NCBI RefSeq assembly: GCF_900100705.1
Contig: NZ_FNCH01000001.1
Span: 385,163 to 449,162, forward strand
Length of the DNA: 64,000 nt
Origin: Pedobacter terrae
GTDB lineage: Bacteria; Bacteroidota; Bacteroidia; Sphingobacteriales; Sphingobacteriaceae
Direction: 5' to 3'
The notes beneath the pieces were generated by a model. The model saw nothing but the letters and a program-made list of their open reading frames with translations. It did not search any database and was not told where the DNA came from. Below, in pieces: positions 35,377 to 43,042 of the stretch; within the stretch, counting starts at the first letter, position 1, and each line of letters opens with the position of its first letter. The translations under genes and the position numbers were made by a program.

Positions 35377-35988
35377 ATGAAATTTTTCACTCCTTTTTTA
35401 CTCAGTTGTAGCTGTCTGTTTGCTCTTTCTTGTCAGAACAAGTCAGAAGATTCTATATTATATAAACTGCTTCATACTGAATATACTCATGATACTATAA
35501 ATACCGTAAATATGCCCGATAATTTAGGTGTCATATATAAATTAAAAACTGAATTAGAAAAAAATGATGTAGAATTAACCACATATACAACTGATAAATC
35601 AAAAGAAGAGTATAGCTTTATTTTCGATTGTGTGAAGCATATTCAATATCATATTAATATGAAAGGGATGCGGGTTTACTCAATTAAAACTAGGTCAAAA
35701 AAAACCAAGTATAATCGGAGAACAAAGATCAATCGAAGTAATAAAAGTTTTTCGAGCTATTATTACAATTTTCACATTCGTATTTATGAATTTAAAAATA
35801 ATGAAATTGCCAAAAAACAATTTGAAATTTTAAATAATGCTTCCAAGTCTGGCGAAGGATATTGTAATCGTAATTTTAACACTCAGTTTGTTTTGAAAAA
35901 GAATGAAATATTTGAGTTCGAAACAATGGATGATAAATCAATAAGTTTCATGAATAAATATATCATGTTTATAGATGATAAACTATAA
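35377..35988 (+). CDS. Lipoprotein of unknown function
   Basis: This 203-residue protein has a lipoprotein signal peptide with FALSC as lipobox. The mature part has a polar, charged N-terminal half with a basic patch (KTRSKKTKYNRRTKINRSNK, about residues 108-127), then a FHIRIYEFKNNEIAKKQFEIL helix. Codon use is strongly AT-rich compared with the metabolic genes around. No family is recognised. A strong terminator follows immediately, so it ends its own transcript. Together with the tiny genes before it, it could be a small acquired patch. Confidence 0.55.
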   Translation: MKFFTPFLLSCSCLFALSCQNKSEDSILYKLLHTEYTHDTINTVNMPDNLGVIYKLKTELEKNDVELTTYTTDKSKEEYSFIFDCVKHIQYHINMKGMRVYSIKTRSKKTKYNRRTKINRSNKSFSSYYYNFHIRIYEFKNNEIAKKQFEILNNASKSGEGYCNRNFNTQFVLKKNEIFEFETMDDKSISFMNKYIMFIDDKL

Positions 35989-35992
35989 TTAT

Positions 35993-36040
35993 TGCTTGAA
36001 TGATGAGGCTCAATAATCCTTTTCATTCAAGCATTTTTTT
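35993..36040 (+). terminator. Rho-independent terminator
   Basis: An 11-bp stem, TGCTTGAATGA and TCATTCAAGCA, is followed by seven T residues. It starts five bases after the lipoprotein stop. Confidence 0.85.
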
Positions 36041-36104
36041 TAACATATTTATAAATCATGATTTCTGATAAAATTCAATCTGTAAACATCAACCTTAAAA
36101 CTAA

Positions 36105-36455
36105 CTAAGACAGGCTTGTAAATGATAACTTAACCTGGTTATTGATATTCCGGTGTAAAAGAATATTTTCGAAATCAAGGCCTATAGTTAAATCAATCCA
36201 ATCTGGATTACAAGATCTTACCAGGCGTTCTTTCTGCATACGTGTAAACCGGCTTATTGACTTAAAACGCACCAAAGCCTGTGCTTCTGTTTTAAACTCC
36301 TCAAAATAAACCAGGCGGGTTAATTGTTGCCCATTATCAAAAAACAAGTTTGGCATCTGTTTGTAGAAATCCAGTGTCTTTATTAAATCAGAGCTCATGC
36401 CCACGTGCATACTTGTACGATTTCTGTCGGTAACGATATAAACAAACTTTTTCAT
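36105..36455 (-). CDS. GIY-YIG family protein with lost catalytic residues
   Basis: This 116-residue protein has the single-domain URI-type GIY-YIG layout: FVYIVTDRNRTSMHVGMSSDL at the N-terminus and a C-terminal RFTRMQKERLVRSCNPDWIDL. In active members the segment after the second motif reads LxRRxxEH and a later REK supplies the metal-binding Glu. Here they read LIKTLDFYK and RFKS, so the catalytic Arg and Glu seem absent. It is divergent from an XRE-S24 regulator, with a shared AT-rich operator region. A binding or regulatory role is possible. Confidence 0.7.
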   Translation of the reverse strand: MKKFVYIVTDRNRTSMHVGMSSDLIKTLDFYKQMPNLFFDNGQQLTRLVYFEEFKTEAQALVRFKSISRFTRMQKERLVRSCNPDWIDLTIGLDFENILLHRNINNQVKLSFTSLS

Positions 36456-36481
36456 GATCTTATGTTTAAAATTAAAACTAA

Positions 36482-36560
36482 ACTAATTAGTATGTGTTCT
36501 TGCAAATCAAAATAATATTACTAACTTTATGAGCATAAAATTACTAACTATTTTAGTAAT
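36482..36560. promoter_or_regulatory. Operator region between GIY-YIG and XRE-S24 genes
   Basis: The 132-base divergent gap holds a palindrome ACTAATTAGT (36482-36491), ATTACTAACT at 36517-36526 and again at 36540-36549, and an 8-bp inverted repeat ATTACTAA/TTAGTAAT (36540-36560) with a 5-base spacer, 27 bases before the regulator start. Such sites suit autoregulation by the XRE protein. Confidence 0.55.
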
Positions 36561-36587
36561 TCCAAATTTATTTTAAAATTTATTTTT

Positions 36588-37364
36588 ATGTCAAATATTT
36601 CAAATAATTTAAAGTACCTCAGAAAGAAAAAAGGCCATACGCAGCAGAATTTCGCTGATATCATGGAAATCAAGAGATCGCTTATCGGTGCTTACGAGGA
36701 AGACCGTGCGGAACCTAAATATGATTTGCTAAAAAAAATAGCCGAATACTTTGATCTTACTATTGATGAATTCATCAATGAAAAAATATCTGACAGCTGG
36801 AAGCCTAAACCAAAAAGCCAGGGATCTAACTTAAGGGTACTGAGCATTTCTGTTGATCAGAAAGACCGCGAAAATATCGAACTGGTTCCGGTTAAGGCAA
36901 GTGCCGGTTATTTAAACGGCTTTTCAGATCCTCAATATATAAGCGATCTGCCTAAATTCCAACTCCCTTTGGCTGCATTAAGACAAGGCACTTTCAGGGC
37001 TTTCGAAATCATGGGCGATAGTATGTTACCTGTTCAACCAGGAAGTGTAATTATTGGCGAGTATATGGATAACTGGAATGAGGTAAAAACCGGCGAAACT
37101 TATATTGTGATTAGCAAAAATGAAGGTGTAGTATATAAAAGAGCAGGTAACCGTTTCAGAGAAAACAAAGATTTGAAACTGATATCCGATAATAAAGTCT
37201 ACGATGCCTATACCATAGCCGCTGATGATATCCTGGAAATCTGGAAAGCTAAAGCCTATATATCAACCTCATTGCCTGAACCTGCACCAGACCCAACTAT
37301 GGAAACCTTGACGCAAATGATGGCGCAGATGCAGAAATCAATTTCCCAATTAAATAAAAATTAA
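36588..37364 (+). CDS. XRE-family regulator with S24 (LexA-like) peptidase domain
   Basis: This 258-residue protein has an N-terminal helix-turn-helix (residues about 5-62, LRKKKGHTQQNFADIMEIKRSLIGAYEEDRAEP). The C-terminal S24 domain has Ser145 in IMGDSMLP and Lys184 in VVYKRAG, and a possible Ala-Gly cleavage site in KASAGYLNGF near residue 107. The family resembles phage CI-type repressors and responds to DNA damage through self-cleavage in studied cases. It is divergent from the GIY-YIG gene and probably represses both promoters. Confidence 0.88.
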   Translation: MSNISNNLKYLRKKKGHTQQNFADIMEIKRSLIGAYEEDRAEPKYDLLKKIAEYFDLTIDEFINEKISDSWKPKPKSQGSNLRVLSISVDQKDRENIELVPVKASAGYLNGFSDPQYISDLPKFQLPLAALRQGTFRAFEIMGDSMLPVQPGSVIIGEYMDNWNEVKTGETYIVISKNEGVVYKRAGNRFRENKDLKLISDNKVYDAYTIAADDILEIWKAKAYISTSLPEPAPDPTMETLTQMMAQMQKSISQLNKN

Positions 37365-37444
37365 CATTTTTTTAACATGTGCCGGTTAAACCCTTTGTGC
37401 TTTTATCTATCTATTGATTTAACAAACACATAAAAACACATCAC

Positions 37445-37897
37445 ATGAAAAAGGTAATTTTAACAGTAGCAATTGCAGTAATGGGCTTAACCGCTGCATT
37501 CGCTCAAGACAGTACAAAACACGCAAGAAGGGCAATGCCTAAAATGACTGCCGAGCAAAGGGCAGAAAAAGTAACTTCCAGATTGCAGAAACAATTGAGT
37601 TTAACCACTGATCAAAAAAGCAAGATTTACGCCATTGAGTTAGAAAATGCAAAGAAAATGGAAGCCTGGAGATCTGCTGATAAGGGTGACATGAAGGGAA
37701 AAATGAAAGAGCGTAAAGCAGCAATGGATGAGCAAAAAACTAAAATAGATGCCGTTTTAACCGCAGATCAAAAAACTAAAATGGATGCGTTTCGTGCCGA
37801 AGCGAAAGAGAGAGGTGAAAAAATGAGAAAAGGCATGGGTGACAGAGGTAGAAAAGACAAAGCACCGGTAGTTTCTAATCCGCCTGCACAAGGATAA
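37445..37897 (+). CDS. Secreted Spy/LTxxQ-like or DUF4890-type protein
   Basis: This 150-residue protein has a clear signal peptide ending TAAFAQ. The mature part is basic and helical with two LTxDQK-like motifs, LSLTTDQKSKIY and VLTADQKTKMDAF, joined by a Lys/Met-rich stretch. The pattern fits periplasmic Spy-like or DUF4890 proteins of Bacteroidota, which may act as chaperones or metal binders. The tail is Gly/Pro-rich. A terminator follows. Confidence 0.75.
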   Translation: MKKVILTVAIAVMGLTAAFAQDSTKHARRAMPKMTAEQRAEKVTSRLQKQLSLTTDQKSKIYAIELENAKKMEAWRSADKGDMKGKMKERKAAMDEQKTKIDAVLTADQKTKMDAFRAEAKERGEKMRKGMGDRGRKDKAPVVSNPPAQG

Positions 37898-37928
37898 ATT
37901 TTAAAAACAGTAATTAATTATATTTTTG

Positions 37929-37960
37929 AAAGCGTTTCGATTATTCGGGACGCTTTTTTT
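37929..37960 (+). terminator. Terminator after the Spy-like gene
   Basis: A 7-bp stem, AAAGCGT and ACGCTTT, with a 14-base loop is followed by a run of T. The T-run passes directly into the bioF promoter. Confidence 0.75.
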
Positions 37961-37967
37961 ACTTTTG
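37935..37967 (+). promoter_or_regulatory. bioF promoter, near-leaderless
   Basis: TACTTTTG at 37960-37967 is an exact match to the -7 consensus, with TTTC at 37935-37938 as an imperfect -33 element 21 bases upstream. The bioF ATG is at 37972, so the transcript would have almost no leader. The -33 element lies inside the terminator hairpin. Confidence 0.5.
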
Positions 37968-37971
37968 AGGA

Positions 37972-39093
37972 ATGCGTAAAATTGAACAGTTTATTGGCGG
38001 TAAGCTTCAGGAGCGGAAAGATCAGCTTTCGATCAGGAATTTATCAACAAACTCCCCTCCTGTTGATTTTTGTTCTAATGATTATTTAGGTTTTGCCAGA
38101 TCTGGTGAATTACAGCAGATGATCAACGCTACCCTGGCGTCAATACCTAATTACCTGAATGGCGCTGGTGGTTCGAGATTATTAATTGGAAATACACATT
38201 TTACAGAAGAAACTGAACAATTTATTGCCGATTTTCACCAGGCCGAAAGTGGATTGATCTTTAACTCTGGTTATGATGCCAATGTTGGGCTCTTATCCAG
38301 CATACCACAACGTGGCGACACCATTATTACGGATGAATTGATTCATGCGAGTATTATAGATGGCTGTAGATTAAGCCATGCTACGCGTTTTAAGTTTCAT
38401 CATAATGATATAAATAATCTGGAAGATAAACTTAAACTCGCCAAAGGGAACATATTTGTGGTGGTAGAAAGCGTTTATTCAATGGATGGAGATATTGCAC
38501 CATTATTAGCGATATCTGATCTTTGCGAGCGTTATTCTGCCAATCTGATCGTAGATGAAGCCCATGCCACAGGCGTTTTTGGTGAAAATGGACAAGGATT
38601 AATCAATCAGCTTAACTTAACGGATCGGGTATTTGCCTGCATTGTAACTTTTGGAAAAGCCCTGGGTGTGCATGGAGCTATTGTTTTAGGTAGTAGAAAT
38701 TTGCGGCATTACCTTATTAATTTTGCCAGATCATTCATTTACACCACTGCGGCCCCGATTCATAATATTGTTGCAGTTAATTGTGCCTATCAGCACTTAT
38801 ACCGAGTTGACCTGCAGCCCATCCATCAAAAAATTGCTTTATTTAGAAAATTATTAAAAGAAGATCAGATCGAGGCCATTGATAGCGAAAGTACCATCCA
38901 GGGTATTCTGTTTTCATCAAACGAAGCAACCAAACAGGCTGCTGTCATCTTGCAAAGCAAAGGTTTTGATGTACGGGCCATATTAAGCCCAACGGTAGCA
39001 TTAGGCAAAGAAAGGCTCAGGATCTGCTTGCATACCTTTAATACTGATGAAGAAATTATTTCATTGGTTAATCATCTTAAAGAATTAAATTAA
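37972..39093 (+). CDS. bioF: 8-amino-7-oxononanoate synthase
   Basis: This 373-residue PLP-dependent oxoamine synthase performs the first committed step of biotin ring synthesis, joining pimeloyl thioester and alanine. DFCSNDYLGFA, NGAGGSRLLIGNT, VVESVYSMDGDIAPL, DEAHATGVFG and FGKALGVHGA with the PLP lysine are all present. bioD follows with no gap, so the two form an operon. bioA and bioB are not in the window. The protein is somewhat short compared with the usual 380-390 residues but looks complete. Confidence 0.92.
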   Translation: MRKIEQFIGGKLQERKDQLSIRNLSTNSPPVDFCSNDYLGFARSGELQQMINATLASIPNYLNGAGGSRLLIGNTHFTEETEQFIADFHQAESGLIFNSGYDANVGLLSSIPQRGDTIITDELIHASIIDGCRLSHATRFKFHHNDINNLEDKLKLAKGNIFVVVESVYSMDGDIAPLLAISDLCERYSANLIVDEAHATGVFGENGQGLINQLNLTDRVFACIVTFGKALGVHGAIVLGSRNLRHYLINFARSFIYTTAAPIHNIVAVNCAYQHLYRVDLQPIHQKIALFRKLLKEDQIEAIDSESTIQGILFSSNEATKQAAVILQSKGFDVRAILSPTVALGKERLRICLHTFNTDEEIISLVNHLKELN

Positions 39094-39702
39094 ATGAATA
39101 AATATTTTGTCACAGGCATTGGAACAGGCATCGGAAAAACATTAGTAAGTGCTATTTTAACCGAAAAACTAAAAGCCGATTATTGGAAACCGATCCAATC
39201 TGGCGATTTAGATACCAGCGATAGTATAACAATAGATCGTTTAATTACTAATACACAAACGGTTATCCATCCCGAAAGTTATAGATTGACACAACCCCTG
39301 TCGCCGCATTTATCAGCCAGGTTGGATGGTGTTCACATTGATCTGAATAGGATCAATATGCCTTTAACCGATAACAACTTGATTATTGAAGGCGCTGGCG
39401 GTTTGATGGTACCTTTAAATGAAAACGAACTCATTGTAGACCTGATCAAGAAGCTGGAAGTAGAAGTGATATTGGTTTCACAAAATTACCTGGGCAGTAT
39501 TAACCATACCTTATTATCAGTCAGTCTGCTAAAACAATACCAAATTCCGATTAAGGGTATCATTTTTAACGGAGATGAAAATAAGGAGACCGAAAGATAT
39601 ATTCAGCAGTATAGCCAGGTAAAAGCATTGGGCCATGTGCCTCAATTAAGCCATATTGACCAGGATCGGGTAACAATTGCCGGCGATTATATCTCGCTTT
39701 AA
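39094..39702 (+). CDS. bioD: Dethiobiotin synthetase
   Basis: This 202-residue ATPase closes the ureido ring to form dethiobiotin. FVTGIGTGIGKTLVSA is the P-loop, WKPIQSGD and IEGAGGLMVPLNE are the substrate and metal segments expected for BioD. Its ATG follows the bioF stop directly. A long perfect palindrome downstream acts as terminator for it and for the convergent SGNH gene. Confidence 0.92.
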   Translation: MNKYFVTGIGTGIGKTLVSAILTEKLKADYWKPIQSGDLDTSDSITIDRLITNTQTVIHPESYRLTQPLSPHLSARLDGVHIDLNRINMPLTDNNLIIEGAGGLMVPLNENELIVDLIKKLEVEVILVSQNYLGSINHTLLSVSLLKQYQIPIKGIIFNGDENKETERYIQQYSQVKALGHVPQLSHIDQDRVTIAGDYISL

Positions 39703-39718
39703 AGCTTCATAAATTAAA

Positions 39719-39750
39719 AGATCTCGCAGATTTTAAAATCTGCGAGATTT
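39719..39750. terminator. Bidirectional terminator, bioD / SGNH hydrolase
   Basis: ATCTCGCAGATTTT and AAAATCTGCGAGAT (39721-39748) form a 28-base perfect palindrome in the gap between the convergent genes, with A and T flanks on both sides. Confidence 0.85.
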
Positions 39751-39753
39751 AAA

Positions 39754-40449
39754 TTAACGTTCCGTTAAGTAGCCGCTTTTTTTTAGAAAATCAGCCCAAA
39801 TCTGATATCCGGCAGGAAGAAGATGTAGACCATCTTTTGTAAGCTCTGCCTTTAAATGTTTATTCTGATCAATAAAATTTGGGTACAGATCGATCACGAT
39901 TACATTTTTAGCTTCAAATTTTCTGATTTCATCATTAAGCCAAAGAATATGCTCGTCTTTGCCATAATGTTTCTTAAACTTTTCGAAAGCAGTATTAACA
40001 GGTAATAGTGTATTGAAATAAATTTTTGTTTTCTTCGATCCTTTTCTGATTCTGGCCGTCATGGTTTTATAATTCCTTAAGATCACGCTATCCGGAATGT
40101 CCCTGGAGATGTCGTTAATACCGATTAAAATAAAAATCTTCGCCGGCTTACCCTCAATCACATCTTGCAAACGATCTAATACACCAAAGGTAATATCGCC
40201 AGAGATACCCCTGTTTTTAGCCTGTGGAAGATCTAAAAGTTTAGCCCAGTCTGCTCCGGCAGTGATGCTGTTACCTAAAAAAATAATATCTTTTTTTGAT
40301 TTTGGATCTGCTTTAAACTTAGCCACCAGTTCAACGTATTTAGCCGGACGGTAGGTACTGTCCCATTTAACCACCTGGGCAGAAGCTGCTGTGAAAATAA
40401 AAATAAATAAAATATTGGTGACTAGTACTCTATTTAAAAGTGGTTTCAT
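39754..40449 (-). CDS. Secreted SGNH/GDSL-type esterase
   Basis: This 231-residue protein has a signal peptide ending SAQV. The SGNH blocks are FLGNSITAG (block I, Ser in the GNS motif), RGISGD (II), IGINDI (III) and DGLHLLPAGY (V, Asp-His). This subfamily is often annotated as acylglucosaminyl or platelet-activating-factor acetylhydrolase-like esterase. It is the last gene of the minus-strand group that carries GDPD and a metallophosphoesterase, and lies 25 bases after the GDPD gene. It probably removes acyl or acetyl groups from the same imported substrate. Confidence 0.87.
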   Translation of the reverse strand: MKPLLNRVLVTNILFIFIFTAASAQVVKWDSTYRPAKYVELVAKFKADPKSKKDIIFLGNSITAGADWAKLLDLPQAKNRGISGDITFGVLDRLQDVIEGKPAKIFILIGINDISRDIPDSVILRNYKTMTARIRKGSKKTKIYFNTLLPVNTAFEKFKKHYGKDEHILWLNDEIRKFEAKNVIVIDLYPNFIDQNKHLKAELTKDGLHLLPAGYQIWADFLKKSGYLTER

Positions 40450-40474
40450 CTTATTTTTTTGTAATACTGAAATA

Positions 40475-41374
40475 CTATTTCGCCTGAACTAAAATATTAG
40501 GATAATCGGAAATAATCCCATCTACATGTAAAGCTTTTAATTTTTGAATGTCGGCTAAGGTATTAGCTGTCCAAGGTATAATTTTTACGCCATCGGCATG
40601 TGCCTTTTTAACCAGTTCTTCATTCACCATTTGCCAAACCGGACTTAAAATAAACGGCTTGAAACCCAAATCGGCCATATTTTCTTCGTACGTTTTTTTA
40701 TTGGCCACCAGGAAAGAAGTTTTTATTTTGGGGTATTTCTCATGGATAATCTGGATAGTCCTTTTATCGAAAGATTGGATCACTACAAAATCAGCGATCT
40801 TTTTCTTTAAAATTACATCCATCAAAAGTTTAACAAATTCTTCAGGTTTAGGATTGGTAATCCCATCACCGCTTTGGCTGCATTTAGTTTCAATGTTATA
40901 GAAAAAGGGCTTTCGTTTATTTTTTTTAATATCTCGCTGTACGGCATCAATCAGATCAGCGAGTAAAGGTAAATTCGTTTTTACTTTTACTTGCTGAGGA
41001 AAAAGATCGTAATATTTTGTTCCTAAATCAAATTGTTTAATTTCAGCATAATTCATTCCGAAAATCGGATATTTCCTGGCATCAGTTGCTGGGATATCCT
41101 TTCCATCAGGTGTAAGCATAAAAGCCGGGCTCAGGTAATCATCATGGGTTACCACTACTTTACCATCCTTTGAAATATGTGTATCCATTTCCAGGGTGGT
41201 AATACCATCGATTTTCACGGCATTTAACATGGCTTCAATGCTATTTTCAGGCATTAAGCCACGTCCGCCACGGTGTGCTTCAGCACTAAACGCGGGGAAT
41301 TTAACTTCTTGAGCATTTGATTTTAATGCCCATGAAGCCAGAAGAATAATTATTGCTGTTTTTTTAAGGTTCAT
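40475..41374 (-). CDS. Glycerophosphodiester phosphodiesterase
   Basis: This 299-residue protein has a signal peptide ending SNAQ, so it works in the periplasm. The GDPD signature is seen in AEAHRGGRGLMPENSIEA (about 32-49), LEMDTHISKDGKVVVTHDDYL and the C-terminal IIPWTANTLADIQKLKALHVDGIISDYP. It cleaves glycerophosphodiesters to glycerol 3-phosphate and an alcohol. It lies between an SGNH esterase and a calcineurin-like phosphatase in the SusCD locus. Confidence 0.92.
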   Translation of the reverse strand: MNLKKTAIIILLASWALKSNAQEVKFPAFSAEAHRGGRGLMPENSIEAMLNAVKIDGITTLEMDTHISKDGKVVVTHDDYLSPAFMLTPDGKDIPATDARKYPIFGMNYAEIKQFDLGTKYYDLFPQQVKVKTNLPLLADLIDAVQRDIKKNKRKPFFYNIETKCSQSGDGITNPKPEEFVKLLMDVILKKKIADFVVIQSFDKRTIQIIHEKYPKIKTSFLVANKKTYEENMADLGFKPFILSPVWQMVNEELVKKAHADGVKIIPWTANTLADIQKLKALHVDGIISDYPNILVQAK

Positions 41375-41416
41375 ATCAAAAAAGGAATTTTAAAAGGTCT
41401 TAGGAAGTTAATTAAC

Positions 41417-41494
41417 TGTCGGATGGTAACATCCAACAGCACAATACATTAATTTATGAGCATTTTTGGTGGCGTCAGATGTTGCATCTGACGC
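41417..41494. repeat. Two hairpins between GDPD and phosphoesterase genes
   Basis: The first hairpin pairs GGATG and CATCC around GTAA (about 41417-41440). The second pairs GCGTCAGATG and CATCTGACGC around a 3-base loop (41472-41494). They may be REP-like or may tune transcript levels within the operon. No T-run follows on the minus strand. Confidence 0.5.
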
Positions 41495-41565
41495 GATTGA
41501 TTAAAGAAATTAATTTTAAAGATGGCTAATTGTCGGTACCTCTTTCCGCATGGCCAGCATGATTA

Positions 41566-42975
41566 TCAAGCATCAACTTCTGCTTCAAATTTTTCTCCGA
41601 AACGATCGGTGGCTACTACTTTTACTTTTTTAACTGCAGGTTCAAAATGTGCCAAAAATAAATGATCTGTAGACTCTGGTTCAACAAATGGCCTGGGGTT
41701 TGGTAATTTATCGCCTTTGTACAATTTTACCGCTAAAGGATCAAATCCATCCTGAATAGCCAGATTACCCATCGCTTTTCCATCTAAAAAATATTCTACT
41801 TTCCATTCCGGATCATAATTCCAGACATTAGCGATCAATCTTTTCTGATTGGTTAGGGTATCTACATAAATGCTCAACTGTTTTTTCCGGTCTTCGCCCG
41901 TTGATTTATAATACCATTTTAAATCTGTTCCATTTACCTCGTAAACGCCATAACCGCGCGGTGTTCCGTCGCCACAAATAGGCCCCGTCCACCAACCTCC
42001 ACACACTGTGCCATGGTTATGCTCATAAATACTATTTTTAATTACATTTTTATTAAAATGCGTATGACCCGACATAATATGCACGTTTTTGAAATCTTTC
42101 AAAACAGCATAAAAATCATCATTGTTTTTTACAGAGTTATGTACAGGAATATGCAGACAAATGATAATTAGGGCATCTTTTGGAACAAACTGTAGATCTT
42201 TTGCCAGCCATTCTAATTGTGTTGGCGTAATGTATCCATCATAAGTACGCTCTGCACCCAGATAACGTACATCATCTAAAACCACATAATGCGCCTTCCC
42301 CCTATTAAAAGAATAATATGTAGGTCCATAATGCGCCTGAAAAGTACGATCAGAGGTATCATCGCCGCCCATGCGGTAGTCCATATCGTGGTTGCCAAGG
42401 CACTGGAAAAAAGGAATCCCGATCTGCGCAATAGCTTCATCGTAAGCTGAAAAAAGTGCTAAGTTATCCCATACCAGATCACCTACGCCAATGCCATGAA
42501 CAGGGGTTTTACCCATTCCTTTTACTACCTCACGGGTATCCGGCACTGAAGTTTCCATCATCTGCTGAACATCTTTTTTATTCTTTACCTGTGGGTCTGC
42601 CCAAATGATAAAGTTATGTTTATTGTCGTTCTGCTTTAAGGGTTTAAGGTCGAAGTTTAATTTACCTGCTGCATCTGGTTTGTAATAATGACGGGCAATA
42701 CTGCTTTCGGTTTTAAACTCATAACCCGAGGGTGTACTGATCCAGACAAAACGAGCCAATTCGTGAAGTTTAATCTCATAGTTGCCGCTTTTATCGGTTT
42801 GTACCACGCTGTAACCATCGGAAATGACCACACCAGCTACGGCTTTACCTTTGCTGGTTACGGTACCGCTAACAAGTCCATCAACAGAGAATAGTGATGA
42901 AGGAAAGGATTTTAAGCTAACAAATAAGGTAGAGGTTAATAAAGTTGATTTTTGTATAAATGATCTTCTGTTCAT
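41566..42975 (-). CDS. Secreted calcineurin-like metallophosphoesterase
   Basis: This 469-residue protein begins with MNRRSFIQKS, a Tat-like signal. Residues about 32-100 form a carboxypeptidase-regulatory-like beta-sandwich (VSGTVTSKGKAVAGVVISDG). The catalytic domain shows IIWADPQ, GVGDLVWDN, CLGNHDMD, CLHIPVHN and MSGHTHFNK, which supply the two-metal site. A C-terminal domain follows, as in Bacteroidota members annotated with calcineurin-like C-terminal domains. It sits directly after the DUF5689 gene and would release phosphate from the imported substrate. Confidence 0.9.
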   Translation of the reverse strand: MNRRSFIQKSTLLTSTLFVSLKSFPSSLFSVDGLVSGTVTSKGKAVAGVVISDGYSVVQTDKSGNYEIKLHELARFVWISTPSGYEFKTESSIARHYYKPDAAGKLNFDLKPLKQNDNKHNFIIWADPQVKNKKDVQQMMETSVPDTREVVKGMGKTPVHGIGVGDLVWDNLALFSAYDEAIAQIGIPFFQCLGNHDMDYRMGGDDTSDRTFQAHYGPTYYSFNRGKAHYVVLDDVRYLGAERTYDGYITPTQLEWLAKDLQFVPKDALIIICLHIPVHNSVKNNDDFYAVLKDFKNVHIMSGHTHFNKNVIKNSIYEHNHGTVCGGWWTGPICGDGTPRGYGVYEVNGTDLKWYYKSTGEDRKKQLSIYVDTLTNQKRLIANVWNYDPEWKVEYFLDGKAMGNLAIQDGFDPLAVKLYKGDKLPNPRPFVEPESTDHLFLAHFEPAVKKVKVVATDRFGEKFEAEVDA

Positions 42976-43001
42976 ATTGATGTAAGAATGGGATTATAAA
43001 C

Positions 43002-43031
43002 TACACAGAAAACCTAAAGGCTTTCTGTGTA
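43002..43031. repeat. Intercistronic hairpin
   Basis: TACACAGAAA and TTTCTGTGTA form a 10-bp stem with a loop that can extend by CCT/AGG. It lies between the DUF5689 and phosphoesterase genes on the minus strand. No T-run follows, so it may stabilise the upstream mRNA or attenuate downstream genes rather than end transcription. Confidence 0.5.
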
Positions 43032-43042
43032 ATTAGGATAGT

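Noticed and set aside
36105..37364. Prophage
   Set aside because: The CI-like regulator is suggestive, but no integrase, structural or lysis genes occur nearby.
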